Part shown: positions 42,997-51,947 of the stretch, piece after piece | How positions within the stretch are numbered: the first letter of the stretch is position 1 | How the letters are laid out: each line of letters begins with the position of its first letter | DNA from: VAXT01 sp963698015 | Lineage (GTDB): Bacteria > Actinomycetota > Thermoleophilia > Gaiellales > Gaiellaceae | Assembly: GCA_963698015.1 (NCBI GenBank) | Contig: OY969109.1 | Span: 1,178,001 to 1,242,000, forward strand | DNA: 64,000 bases | Reading direction: 5' to 3' | Made by a program: the position numbers and the translations under genes | The notes under the pieces: model-generated | What the model saw: only the letters and a program-made list of their open reading frames with translations | Databases searched by the model: none | What the model was told of the DNA's origin: nothing

Positions 42997-44628
42997 CTAG
43001 CCGAAGGTAAAGGCGTACGCCTCGACGCCCGGGCTGAAGTGGAGCTCGAGTAATCTGCTCTGCGCCGTCGGGAGCCGCGCGAGCGTGTACAGCCGGCTTC
43101 CACGGACCGAAACGACGCCGACCGGGGTCCCGTCGACGATCACCGCGACCGACCCGTGCCCGCCGAGGACGAGGTGCACGCTGCGGGCGACGAACCTGAG
43201 GCGGAGCTGGGCGCCGGGGCCCGCGACGATCCGCTCGCGCTCGACCTTCCAGCGCCCCCCATAGGCGAGCTCGTTCTCCTGGAGATCGCCGGCCGGGAGG
43301 TTGTACGTCGCGAACCGGCCGGGCGTGATCGTCTTCTGCGCGAAGCGCGCGAGGCGCTCGTAGCCGAGGTACGACTCGGGCGTCATCAGGCCTGTCGGGG
43401 TCGGGTCGGAGAGCTCGTTTGCGACCGGCAGCATCCCGGCGTTCTCGCCGAGGAGGGTGCGGATGCGCGCCTCCGTCGTGTCGTAGGAGCCCTCGCCGAA
43501 GTGGTAGTAGCGCAGGTGGCCGCGCCGGTCGATCAGGTACTTCGCCGGCCAGTACTGGTTCTGGAAGGCGTTCCAGGTTGCGTAATCGTTGTCGAGGGCA
43601 ACGGGGTACGTGATCCCGAGCCTGCGCACCGCGCCGCGGACGTTGCTCGGCACGTGCTCGAACGCGAACTCGGGCGTGTGCACGCCGATCACGACGAGCC
43701 CCTTGTCGTGGTACGCCTGGTACCAGGCCTTCACGTGCGGCAGCGTGCGCAGGCAGTTGATGCACGAGTACGTCCAGAAGTCGATCAGGACGACCTTGCC
43801 GCGGAGTTGTTTGAGCGTCAGCGGCTTGCCGTTGATCCAGTTCGTAAGCCCGGTGAGCTGGGGCGCCGGGCCGAAGTCCCTGAGTGACGTCGTCGCGGCG
43901 ACCTGGCGGGTGCTCCCGCGCAGCTTCTGCAGCTGCCGCTGCGCGTTCGAGCTGTCCTCGACCTTGTTCTGGAGCGCCTGTGTGTAGCCGGGAAGCGCGG
44001 TCTGGAAGTGGCGGTCGACGTTGAACGCGATCGCGAGCGCAGTCAGCCCGACAACGACGCCGAGCGCCTGCCGGATGCGATGCGCGTGCGGCCTGAGCGC
44101 GGTCATTCCGGCTCGGCCGCCGATCGCGACGAGCAGCATCGGGATGGCGGCGCCGATCGCGTACGCGAGCGTGAGCACGATCGCGCGGAAGCCGACGTCC
44201 TGGGTCGCTCCGACGACCGTGATCGCCGCCAGCACCGGGCCCGCGCAGGGCACGAACACGAGCCCGAGGCTCGCCCCCAGCAGCAGGCCTCCGCCGAGGT
44301 CACCCCTCGGTCGCCCCGTGAGGCGCAGGAAGGGCCGCTGGACGATCTCCTCGACCTTCGGGAAGAGCAGTGTCGCCGCGACGAGGAAGAGGAGCGCGAT
44401 CGCGAGGTTGCGAAGGAGGTCCTCGGGCAGGCCGAGTGTGCGCAGGAACCAGACCCCGAACAGCGTGAAGGCCGAGAAGCTGAGAACGAGCCCGGCGATG
44501 ATCGCGAACGGCCTCCGTCGGCCACCGGTCGCTCCACCCGCGAAGACGATCGGCAAGATGGGGAGGACGCACGGCGAGATGGCCGTGATGAAGCCGGCGG
44601 CGAGACCGATTCCGATCAGGACGAGCAT
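42997..44628 (-). CDS. DipZ-like protein: CcdA thiol-electron transporter fused to a thioredoxin domain
   Basis: 543 residues. Residues 1-205 form a CcdA/DsbD-type membrane domain with Cys in ISPCVLPILP and FVPCAGPVLA. After a linker, residues about 265-410 are a TlpA-like thioredoxin domain with CXXC as YSCINC. The last 130 residues are a beta-rich module like that of mycobacterial DipZ. It carries reducing power across the membrane for cytochrome c maturation or thiol repair outside. ATG start, 37 bases after the helicase stop. Confidence 0.92.
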   Translation of the reverse strand: MLVLIGIGLAAGFITAISPCVLPILPIVFAGGATGGRRRPFAIIAGLVLSFSAFTLFGVWFLRTLGLPEDLLRNLAIALLFLVAATLLFPKVEEIVQRPFLRLTGRPRGDLGGGLLLGASLGLVFVPCAGPVLAAITVVGATQDVGFRAIVLTLAYAIGAAIPMLLVAIGGRAGMTALRPHAHRIRQALGVVVGLTALAIAFNVDRHFQTALPGYTQALQNKVEDSSNAQRQLQKLRGSTRQVAATTSLRDFGPAPQLTGLTNWINGKPLTLKQLRGKVVLIDFWTYSCINCLRTLPHVKAWYQAYHDKGLVVIGVHTPEFAFEHVPSNVRGAVRRLGITYPVALDNDYATWNAFQNQYWPAKYLIDRRGHLRYYHFGEGSYDTTEARIRTLLGENAGMLPVANELSDPTPTGLMTPESYLGYERLARFAQKTITPGRFATYNLPAGDLQENELAYGGRWKVERERIVAGPGAQLRLRFVARSVHLVLGGHGSVAVIVDGTPVGVVSVRGSRLYTLARLPTAQSRLLELHFSPGVEAYAFTFG

Positions 44629-44665
44629 TCGTCCTTAGGGTAGAGAGCAGGCGGTTAAGCGGGAA

Positions 44666-47185
44666 TTACGACGCTTCGGCTGCCCGCGCGGGCTCCGGCT
44701 CGCGATCCGGAGCGGCCTCTGTCTTGTCCGCCTGCGCCGGCTTGCGCCGCCTGCGCCGTTTCCTCGGCTGAGCGCCCTCCTGACCGGGCTGTGCAGCCTG
44801 AGCCTCGCCGGTCTGCTGGCCGCCCTTCTTCTTGCGTCGCCTGCGCCTGCGTCGGCCGGCGTGCGCCTTGGGCGGCGGGAGGTTCTCCGCGAGCGCGTAC
44901 GCGACCTCGGGGAGCGTCCCGATCTTCTCGCGCGCGCCCTCGATCAGCTTCGTCGCGCGCGGCGTGTAGCCGTCCGCCGACGCGAGGAGGGCGACGCCGA
45001 CGCCGATCGGCAGGTCGAGCGCCGCGTTGACGAGCTTCGCGGCATTCTCCTCGTGGCGATGACCGCGAGAGTTCGCGAGCGCGCCCAACAGCCGCTTCGC
45101 CTCCGGGAACTCGGCGCTGACCCGCCGGTCCTGCGCCTTGCGCGTCGCACGGGCGAGCTTCCACGTCCAGCGGGCGAGGATCTGCTCCGGCGCGTCTGCC
45201 TTCCCCTCGCCGATCGCCCGCAGCAGGATGCGAGCACCCTGGACGCGGTCCTTGTCCCAGGTCGCGCCCTGGATGACGAGCGTGACGAGGTCGTCGAAGT
45301 CCGCGCGCTCGACGGTCATCGAGACCCGGTCCGAGAGCGCCATCATCCGCAATCTGCGATTCGGGTTCTCCGCCGCGGCCGTGGCCAGGAACTGTTCGAG
45401 GCACGCCTTGCTCGCCTTTCCGTCCGAGAGCTTCTTCACGAACTCGGCGCGCTCCTCGAAGCGCACCTGGCGGCCTGCGATGGACGCCCAGTACCGCTGC
45501 TCGTCCTCGTCCAGGTAGCGCGGGTCGATCCGCTGCCACTCGCGCTGGATGACGGCGAGGCGACGGCGCACGTCCGGCGTCACGGGCACGAGCCACGGCG
45601 CGGGCGAGAGCTTGCGTCGCGCGCGGCGGTTCGGCCGGCGGCGCGGCGCGGGCGTGACGCGGGCGCCCTCGCGGTAGAAGTCGGCGCCGAGCAGGCTGTG
45701 CAGCGAGATCACGCGGTCGTTGTGCGTCGCTCCTTTGTTCACGAAGTCGACGACGATCCCGGCTTCCTTGCGCGGGTGCATGCGCATGATCCGGCCGATC
45801 CTCTGCTGGTAGACGCGGCGGCTGGCCGTGGGCGCGAGATGCATGACGACGGTTGCGCGCGGAGAGTTCCAGCCCTCCGCGAGGAGCATCGCGTTGATCA
45901 GGATGTCGATCTCGCCCCGCTCGTACGCGGCGAGGATCTCGGCGAGCTTGACCGGAGGCGTCCGCCCGCTGACCGCTTCGGCTTTGAGACCCGCGGCGCG
46001 GAACTCCTGCGCGAGGTTGTACGCGTGGTCGACCCCGGCCGCGTAGACGATGCCGGGCGTCGAGTCGAAGCGATCGCGGTAGAGGCTGGCGGCGGCCTGG
46101 TTCAGAGCCTTGTGGTCGAGGACGGCAGCGAGTGCCCGCTCCTCGAAGTCGCCGCCTACGATCGGGACGGAGTGGATCGCGGCCGCCGGAGGCACGCGCA
46201 GGTTGCGCAGCGGCGCTATCAGGCCACGTCGTGCAGCATCCTGAAGTGGGAGATCGTCGACCGAGGCCGGGAAGACATCCGAGACCTGCTTCGCGATCAG
46301 CTGCTCGGTCGCGGTCATCCCGATGTAGATCGGGTCGGGGAAGCTGCGGATCGCGTGGCTCGTCTTCTCCCCGAGCGCCGTGTGCGCCTCGTCGGCGATC
46401 ACGAGCTGGTACGTGTCGCGGCTGACGCTGTCGTGGTGCCGCGCGAACCATGCGTACGTCTGGACCGTGATCGGAGCGGGCTGAGGCGAGGTCTGTCCTT
46501 GCTCGACGATCGGGGTCAGCCGGTCGCCGTAGCCCTCGGCGGCGAGCTCGCGGTTGAACTGGGAGACGAGGAGGCGCCGGTGGGTGAGGATGAGGACGCC
46601 CATCGTCCGCGCCGCCTCGACGAACCCGGCGGCGGCGATCGTCTTGCCGGACGCGGTCGGGTGCCGGAAGCGGTAGCGGCGAACAGCGCCGGGATCCTCG
46701 TCCGGTGACAGCTCTTCGGCGAGCAGCTCCTCGTCGACGACGCCGAAGTCCGCGTCCTCCTCCTCGAGGTCGCCCGGCTCGACTTGGCCGTTCGCGCTCC
46801 CGTTGCCGTTCAGCGGCTCCTCGGCCTGGCGCTGGTTGGCGGCGATCAGCTCCGTGAGCATCCCGGCGAGCGCGTCCACCTGATGGCGGCGCAGCTCGGT
46901 ACCGGACGCCAGACGCGGAGACTTCTCGGACAGCACGCGCTCGAGGCCGAGCATGAGCGCGAAGTGCACCTTCCACTGCGAGGACGGCTGCTTGTTGCCG
47001 GCCTCGATCTCGGCGAGCGCCTCGTCGAGCGCATTCCGGCGCGCTGTGCCGGGCGCGAGCACCTGACCCGCGTCCTCGTCGTCGTGGAGCAGGGGCTCGC
47101 CCGACCAGTCTCCGGCCGTTCGTGCGGCTGCGACGAGATCTTCCATCGCAGGAGTTGCTGATAGCTGCTCTGTCGTTTCCTGCAT
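44666..47185 (-). CDS. Superfamily II DEAH-box helicase with basic C-terminal tail
   Basis: 839 residues. Helicase core: RHPTASGKTIAAAG (Walker A), VIADEAHTAL (DEAH), IYIGMTATE (motif III), and MLLAEGWNSPRATV with QQRIGRIMRMHP (motifs V and VI). The core resembles type III restriction/UvrB-like translocases. Residues about 560-760 are a helical region I do not recognise, and the last 90 residues are a low-complexity Arg/Lys-rich then acidic tail (RRRRRRRKKKGG). No nuclease or methylase partner is nearby, so a stand-alone role in DNA or RNA remodelling is more likely than restriction. Confidence 0.88.
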   Translation of the reverse strand: MQETTEQLSATPAMEDLVAAARTAGDWSGEPLLHDDEDAGQVLAPGTARRNALDEALAEIEAGNKQPSSQWKVHFALMLGLERVLSEKSPRLASGTELRRHQVDALAGMLTELIAANQRQAEEPLNGNGSANGQVEPGDLEEEDADFGVVDEELLAEELSPDEDPGAVRRYRFRHPTASGKTIAAAGFVEAARTMGVLILTHRRLLVSQFNRELAAEGYGDRLTPIVEQGQTSPQPAPITVQTYAWFARHHDSVSRDTYQLVIADEAHTALGEKTSHAIRSFPDPIYIGMTATEQLIAKQVSDVFPASVDDLPLQDAARRGLIAPLRNLRVPPAAAIHSVPIVGGDFEERALAAVLDHKALNQAAASLYRDRFDSTPGIVYAAGVDHAYNLAQEFRAAGLKAEAVSGRTPPVKLAEILAAYERGEIDILINAMLLAEGWNSPRATVVMHLAPTASRRVYQQRIGRIMRMHPRKEAGIVVDFVNKGATHNDRVISLHSLLGADFYREGARVTPAPRRRPNRRARRKLSPAPWLVPVTPDVRRRLAVIQREWQRIDPRYLDEDEQRYWASIAGRQVRFEERAEFVKKLSDGKASKACLEQFLATAAAENPNRRLRMMALSDRVSMTVERADFDDLVTLVIQGATWDKDRVQGARILLRAIGEGKADAPEQILARWTWKLARATRKAQDRRVSAEFPEAKRLLGALANSRGHRHEENAAKLVNAALDLPIGVGVALLASADGYTPRATKLIEGAREKIGTLPEVAYALAENLPPPKAHAGRRRRRRRKKKGGQQTGEAQAAQPGQEGAQPRKRRRRRKPAQADKTEAAPDREPEPARAAEAS

Positions 47186-47285
47186 GTAGGCGGCGCAAAC
47201 GGCCGCGATGCCTCAGAAATTAGAGAGGGCGCGCTCCGAGTCCCCACTGAGCGTCGCTTCGCGAAGCATAGCGCTTCGCTCGCTT

Positions 47286-47320
47286 ACACGGGTGAACCCC
47301 TGGTTCCCCCCCGTGGGCCC
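47286..47320 (+). repeat. Partial third copy of the structured repeat
   Basis: ACACGGGTGAACCCCTGGTT then CCCCCCCGTGGGCCC matches the first hairpin of the elements at 12381 and 13933 (shared GAACCCCTGGTTCCCCC). The remaining two hairpins are missing. It lies at the 3' end of the fadJ-like gene. Nothing else is seen between 47186 and 47327. Confidence 0.7.
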
Positions 47321-47327
47321 CCATTTT

Positions 47328-49220
47328 CTAGTGGGGGCTCAACTGGAACGAGTAGCCACGCTCGGTGAGGTACGGCGTTAGGCCGCCCATGAAGAACGGG
47401 AAGCCGGCGCCCAGGATGAGGGCGGTGTCGATGTCCTTCGGTGAGCCGACGACGCCTTCCTCGAGCATGTGGCCGACCTCGTCCGCGAGCGCCTCGAGCA
47501 CGGCGTCGCTGATCTCCCCGACGCTTCGGACCGGGCCCTCCGCGTTGATCCCGAACCGGTCCGGGAAGGCAGCCTGGAGCGTCTCGCGAACATGGGTCGC
47601 GACCTGCTCGCCGACCATCTGCAGCAGCACGGACGGCGCCATCGGCAGGCCGAGCGCGAGGACGCCCTCGTCCGCCTCTTCGACCGAGTTGCCCCGTTCG
47701 ACCGACTCGAGAACGACGAGCATCATGCGGGTCAGCAGCCGGTTGACGACGAAGCCGGGAGCGTCGTGGACGAGCACCGGCCGCTTGCGGAGCTTGTCCG
47801 CGACCGTCCACGCGGTCGCCACCGCAGTGTCGTCCGTATCGGGTGTGCGGACGAGCTCGACGAGCGGCATCAGGGCGACCGGGTTGAAGAAGTGCATCCC
47901 GACCAGGCGCTCGGGGTGCTCCAGGTGCTCGCCCATGGCGGTCACCGAGAGGGCGGACGTGTTCGTCGCGAGCACGCAGCCGTCCGAGACCACTCTTTCC
48001 AGCTCGCCGAACACCGTGCGCTTCACGTCGAGCTCCTCGAAGACGGCCTCGATCACGAGGTCGCACTGCTCGAACCCGTCGTACGACGTCGTGCCGGTCG
48101 CCTGCGCGGCCAGCGACAGGGCCTGCTCGTGGTCGAGTCGGCCCCGGGCGGCCGCGCCTGCGAGCTCGTCGCGGATCGTCTCCAGCGCGCGCTCGACGAT
48201 CGCCTCGTCGAGGTCGCGCAGGACGACCGGCATGCGCAGCCGGCGCAGGAAGAGCGTCGCGAGCTGCGCGGCCATCAACCCGGCGCCTGCGACTCCGATC
48301 TTCGCGACGGTGCGCGGCTCGGCCGACGGGCGACCCGCGCCCCGGCGGGCACGACGCTCGACCAGGTCGAATGCGTAGAGCGACGCCTTCGCCTGCGGCG
48401 TGAAGAGCAGGTCGGCGAGCGCCTCCTCCTCGGCCAGGTAGCCCTCGTCGATGCTCCAGGCCTGCGCGCCCTCGATCAGGTCGAGCGCCCGGTACGGCGC
48501 CGGCGCCGCGCCGTGCAGAGAGTCGTCCAGGTGACGGCGCGCCTGCGCGACGACCTCGCTCGTCGACGAGAGGTCGACCGGGTCGCGGGTCGGCTGCTCG
48601 AGCGCGATCGTGATCGCCTCGTCGATCAGTCGCTCCAGCTCGATCACGCGATCGACGAGGCCGAGCTCGTGCGCCTGCTCCGCGTGCAGCATCTTGTTCT
48701 GGCGCATCGGGTTCGTGACCATCAGCTTCACGGCCGCCTCCGGGCCGATCAGTCGCGGCGCGAGCTGCGTCGCGCCCCAGGCCGGGACGAAGCCGAGCAG
48801 ACATTCGGGCGACGCGACGTGCCTGACCTCGTCGGCGATCACGCGGTAGTCGCAGTGCAGCGCGAGCTCGACGCCTCCGCCGAGGGCGCCGCCGTTGATC
48901 GCGGCCACGGTGGGGTACGGAAGCTTGCGGAGGCGTGCGAAGAGGTCGTGTCCCGCGCGGCTCCCTTCGATCGCCTGTTCGCGGGTCTCGATGCGCGGAA
49001 ACTCGTCGAGGTCGGCGCCGCCGGAGAAGCTCCCCGGCTTGCCGGTGATCACGAGGGCCGTGAACCGGCTCTCCTCGAGCTCTGCCAGAAGCCGCGCGAG
49101 TGACTCGAGCGCGCCGCGGCCGAGGATGTTCGGCCGGCCCGCGCGCGTCCCGTCGTCCATCGTCACGAGCGCCACCGAGTCACGCCGCTCGAGATGGAAC
49201 TGCGTGACGGGGTCGGGCAC
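47328..49220 (-). CDS. Enoyl-CoA hydratase / 3-hydroxyacyl-CoA dehydrogenase fusion (FadJ-like)
   Basis: Two beta-oxidation steps in one 630-residue chain. Residues 10-190 are a crotonase domain (oxyanion strand GSFSGGADLDEF and NGGALGGGVELAL, with the catalytic Glu in SPECLLGFVPAWG). Residues about 310-630 are the dehydrogenase: GVAGAGLMAAQLA (a variant of GxGxMGxGIA), IEAVFEELDVK, GMHFFNPVALMPLVE (catalytic His) and DAPGFVVNRLL. No separate thiolase gene is in the window. Divergent from the next gene by 23 bases. Confidence 0.93.
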   Translation of the reverse strand: MPDPVTQFHLERRDSVALVTMDDGTRAGRPNILGRGALESLARLLAELEESRFTALVITGKPGSFSGGADLDEFPRIETREQAIEGSRAGHDLFARLRKLPYPTVAAINGGALGGGVELALHCDYRVIADEVRHVASPECLLGFVPAWGATQLAPRLIGPEAAVKLMVTNPMRQNKMLHAEQAHELGLVDRVIELERLIDEAITIALEQPTRDPVDLSSTSEVVAQARRHLDDSLHGAAPAPYRALDLIEGAQAWSIDEGYLAEEEALADLLFTPQAKASLYAFDLVERRARRGAGRPSAEPRTVAKIGVAGAGLMAAQLATLFLRRLRMPVVLRDLDEAIVERALETIRDELAGAAARGRLDHEQALSLAAQATGTTSYDGFEQCDLVIEAVFEELDVKRTVFGELERVVSDGCVLATNTSALSVTAMGEHLEHPERLVGMHFFNPVALMPLVELVRTPDTDDTAVATAWTVADKLRKRPVLVHDAPGFVVNRLLTRMMLVVLESVERGNSVEEADEGVLALGLPMAPSVLLQMVGEQVATHVRETLQAAFPDRFGINAEGPVRSVGEISDAVLEALADEVGHMLEEGVVGSPKDIDTALILGAGFPFFMGGLTPYLTERGYSFQLSPH

Positions 49221-49243
49221 GAAGGGAGGTTATCTTCCGGCAG

Positions 49244-49912
49244 GTGGCCGACTGGGACATGCATGTCGAGCGTGAGGCGTCCCGCTACGCGGACGGCGAG
49301 GCTCGGCTACCCGGGGATCCCGACGCGCGACAACGACAGCTGACGCGGATGGGCAACGCGGCCGGAGGCGCGGGGCTGGCGCTGCTGATGATGGGCCGCG
49401 CGGACGAAGCCGCCGACTGGCTCCACCGCGCGGCCGAGCGCTACCGCGAGAGCATCGTCGGTGCACCGCCCGGAAGCTGGGGCCGGCCGATCGGCGCGAT
49501 GAAGGCACTCGTCCTCGGCGGAGACTGGCCGCAGGCAGAGGAGCCTGCGCGCTGGGCGCTCGAGCTCGGGGCCGCGGAGGCGGAATCGCCGATCGGGCGC
49601 TACGCCGCCGCGCTCGCGCTGCTCGTCCTCGGCCGTGACCACGACGCGGTCGTCCACGCGGATGCGATCCGCACGAGTGACGACTTCCCCCACGATGTAG
49701 GAGACGCGCTCGCGTTCCTCGCCGCCGGGGACCTCGTCGGCTATACGCATGCCGTCGAGAGCGTCCTCGACTCCTTCGAGTCGCGCGAGGAGTACCTCGA
49801 GGACATCCCTGTCGCCGACACCGTGCTCGTCCTCCAGGCGCTCGCCGCGCGTCGCGGCCTCGCCGTCGAGCTCAGCTCTTCGCTTCTCCCCGCGACGTCG
49901 GCGGGTGCATGA
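49244..49912 (+). CDS. Hypothetical TPR-like protein
   Basis: 222 residues, GTG start. Helical repeats with GLALLMMGRADEAADWLHRA and MKALVLGGDWPQAEEPARWAL resemble TPR units; YAAALALLVLGRDHDAVVHA is a third. No other domain. The last 41 bases overlap the 3' end of the convergent ArsR-type regulator. Function unknown. Confidence 0.75.
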   Translation: MADWDMHVEREASRYADGEARLPGDPDARQRQLTRMGNAAGGAGLALLMMGRADEAADWLHRAAERYRESIVGAPPGSWGRPIGAMKALVLGGDWPQAEEPARWALELGAAEAESPIGRYAAALALLVLGRDHDAVVHADAIRTSDDFPHDVGDALAFLAAGDLVGYTHAVESVLDSFESREEYLEDIPVADTVLVLQALAARRGLAVELSSSLLPATSAGA

Positions 49913-50417
49913 ACGCTGTGATCACAAGCGGCTCGACGGACGGATCTTCCAGTTCCTGCACTCGCTCGACGAGCTCGGTGATCATCTCGATCGCCTGCTC
50001 GGGGGTGACCCGGCCCGTCACCTGAGCGCTCCTGAACTGGGCCTTGTCCCGCTTCGCGAACCCGGCCTGGACCTCGTTCAGCATCGCCGCCTGGAGATCG
50101 CCGGTCAGGCGTGACCCGAGCAGCTCCGGCCCGACGCGGACAGTGCTCGCGACCGCGCGGTAGGGCTTCTCGCGTCCCTTGCCGCCCTCGGCGCGCTCGA
50201 TCAGGCCTGCGCGGAGGAGCATCTTGACGTGGAAGTGCAGGTGGCCGGGATCGACGTCGAGCTTCTGCGCCAGCTCGCGGTTGGTCAGGCTCTGGCCGCC
50301 TTCGTCGCCGAGCATCTCGAGCACACGAAGGCGAAGCGGATGGCCGAGCGCCTTGAGCTGCTCGGCGCGCACGATCGTGAAGACATCGTTCGATGTGGTG
50401 GTCGGTGCCACGGTCAT
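49872..50417 (-). CDS. ArsR-type winged-helix regulator
   Basis: 181 residues. HTH segment KALGHPLRLRVLEML, then TNRELAQKLDVDPGHLHFHVKMLLRAGLIE, an HTH_20-like domain followed by a long effector or dimer region (LTGDLQAAMLNEVQAGF). No metal-binding CVC motif, so the signal is something other than arsenic. ATG at 50417 with no ribosome site; a consensus promoter ends about 4 bases upstream, so the message is nearly leaderless. The promoter lies inside the end of pgl. Confidence 0.88.
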   Translation of the reverse strand: MTVAPTTTSNDVFTIVRAEQLKALGHPLRLRVLEMLGDEGGQSLTNRELAQKLDVDPGHLHFHVKMLLRAGLIERAEGGKGREKPYRAVASTVRVGPELLGSRLTGDLQAAMLNEVQAGFAKRDKAQFRSAQVTGRVTPEQAIEMITELVERVQELEDPSVEPLVITAFMHPPTSRGEAKS

Positions 50418-50455
50418 ATAGATCCTACATATAGGGATTCAGGCGCCGTTGTCAA
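50415..50455 (-). promoter_or_regulatory. Promoter of the ArsR-type gene with CATATAG repeats
   Basis: On the minus strand: -35 TTGACA (50450-50455), 16-base spacer, -10 TATATG (50428-50433). Predicted start near 50421, ATG at 50417. CATATAG occurs at 50415-50421 and 50428-50434, overlapping the -10 and start point, as expected for an autorepressor site. Confidence 0.6.
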
Positions 50456-51116
50456 GCCTGGCGGCGGCATCGCGGTCGAGGAGCACGATCGTCTCGCCGT
50501 GCTCCGACCGCAGCAAACTCGCGGGGACGGCAGGGTCGGGCGCATCCGCGAACGCGCGTTTCACAGCCTCCGCTTTCGCCTCACCGAGCACGAGGTAGAC
50601 GACCTGCGCCGCGCCGGAGAGCACAGGCAGCGTCATCGTCACGCGCTCGACGTCCTCGTGCGGGGTCGCGACCGCGCGTCGTTCGCGCTCCTCGAGCGCC
50701 GGAGAGCTCGGGAACAGCGACGCCGTGTGCCCGTCCGGGCCGAGCCCCTGGAGTGTGAGCCCGAGCCGCACGCCTTCGAGCTCCTGGTCGTACTCCGCCG
50801 CGGCTGTCTCGCCGCCGAGCTCGCCGCGGATGCGGTGCACCTCGGTAGGCCGCGTCTCGAGCCCATCGAGAAGCGTCCGCTTGGCCAGCAGGTAGTTCGA
50901 GCGCTCGTCGTCCGGCGGCACGCAGCGCTCGTCGCCCCACCAGAGCCGCGCCCCGCTCCAGTCCGGCTCGAGCTCGGCGGCGAGCTCGAACGCGGGGCCG
51001 GGCGCGTCCCCGCCCGAGAGCGCGACGTGCTCGCCGGCCCGCGCGGCGGCGACGAGGAGCTCGGCGGCCGCGCGCTGCGCCTCGTGAGCGGTCTCGAAGA
51101 CTCGGATGTCAGTCAG
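50439..51116 (-). CDS. pgl: 6-phosphogluconolactonase
   Basis: Hydrolyses 6-phosphogluconolactone in the pentose phosphate pathway, about 225 residues. Motifs: LSGGDAPGPAF (usually LSGGxTP), WWGDERCVPPDDERSNYLLA and LGLTLQGLGPDGHTASLFP with the catalytic region. The first ATG/GTG/TTG in frame (50921) would delete the essential SGG segment. A CTG at 51116, overlapping the proC stop as CTGA, is the only reasonable start. No glucose-6-phosphate dehydrogenase gene is in the window. Confidence 0.88.
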   Translation of the reverse strand: MTDIRVFETAHEAQRAAAELLVAAARAGEHVALSGGDAPGPAFELAAELEPDWSGARLWWGDERCVPPDDERSNYLLAKRTLLDGLETRPTEVHRIRGELGGETAAAEYDQELEGVRLGLTLQGLGPDGHTASLFPSSPALEERERRAVATPHEDVERVTMTLPVLSGAAQVVYLVLGEAKAEAVKRAFADAPDPAVPASLLRSEHGETIVLLDRDAAARLDNGA

Positions 51117-51937
51117 GAGTCGCCCTCGGCCAGCTCTTTCGAGCGCTCCATGGCCGCCTGGATCGCGTTCAGGAACGCGGCGCGCACACCGGCACGCTCG
51201 AGCTCGCGGATCGCGCGAATCGTCGTGCCGCCTGGCGACGTGACCATCTCCCGCAGCTCGACCGGGTGCATCTCCTCGTCGCGGAGCAGTTTCGCGGTGC
51301 CGAACATCGTCTGGATGACGAGCTGGGTCGACACCTCCCGCGAGAGCCCGAGCAGGATCCCGGCCTCGATCATCGCCTCGGCGAGGAGCGCGAAGTAGGC
51401 CGGCCCGGAGCCCGAGACGGCCGTGACCGCATCCATGTAGGGCTCCGGGATCTGGACGACGCGGCCGACGTGTCTCAGCACCTCGTCGGCCATCGCGAGG
51501 TGGTCGTCGCCTGCATGTGCGCCTGCGCAGAGCCCCGCGACGCCCTCGTGGACCGTGGCGGGCGCGTTCGGCATCGCCCGCAGGACCGGTACGCCGTCGG
51601 ACAGGTGCCGCTCGATCTGCGCCGTCGGAACCGCTGCTGCGACCGACAGCACCGTCTGCTCGGGCGTGAGCAGCCCGCCGACCTCGCCGAGCAGCACGTC
51701 GAAGTCCTGTGGCTTGACCGCGATCACGATGAACGCTGCGCCGGCGACCGCATCCGCGTTGGAGAGCGTCGTCTCGACGCCGTAGCGCTCGGCGAGCTCG
51801 TCGACCCGCTCCTGGCGGCGACCGGTGACGACGATCTCAGCCGGCTTGCGCCAGCCGGAGCTGAGCAGGCCCGCGAGCAGCGACTCGCCGATCTTGCCGC
51901 CGCCGAGGATCGCGATGCGTCGGCCGTCCACAGCCAT
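51113..51937 (-). CDS. proC: Pyrroline-5-carboxylate reductase
   Basis: Last step of proline synthesis, 274 residues. N-terminal NADPH site AILGGGKIGESLLAGLL, then FIVIAVKPQDF, PVLRAMPNAPATVHEG and the C-terminal dimer and active region VSGSGPAYFALLAEAM ... LREMVTSPGGTTI. ATG start 10 bases before the glycosylase gene end on the same strand. Confidence 0.96.
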   Translation of the reverse strand: MAVDGRRIAILGGGKIGESLLAGLLSSGWRKPAEIVVTGRRQERVDELAERYGVETTLSNADAVAGAAFIVIAVKPQDFDVLLGEVGGLLTPEQTVLSVAAAVPTAQIERHLSDGVPVLRAMPNAPATVHEGVAGLCAGAHAGDDHLAMADEVLRHVGRVVQIPEPYMDAVTAVSGSGPAYFALLAEAMIEAGILLGLSREVSTQLVIQTMFGTAKLLRDEEMHPVELREMVTSPGGTTIRAIRELERAGVRAAFLNAIQAAMERSKELAEGDS

Positions 51938-51947
51938 GTTCGTGAGT

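Noticed and set aside
44666..47185. Restriction or anti-phage defence island around the helicase
   Set aside because: Neighbours are DipZ and a beta-oxidation gene; no methylase, nuclease, toxin or integrase nearby.
49872..49912. 41-bp overlap of convergent genes taken as an annotation error
   Set aside because: Both reading frames have plausible C-termini and neither has an earlier stop, so the overlap is accepted as real.
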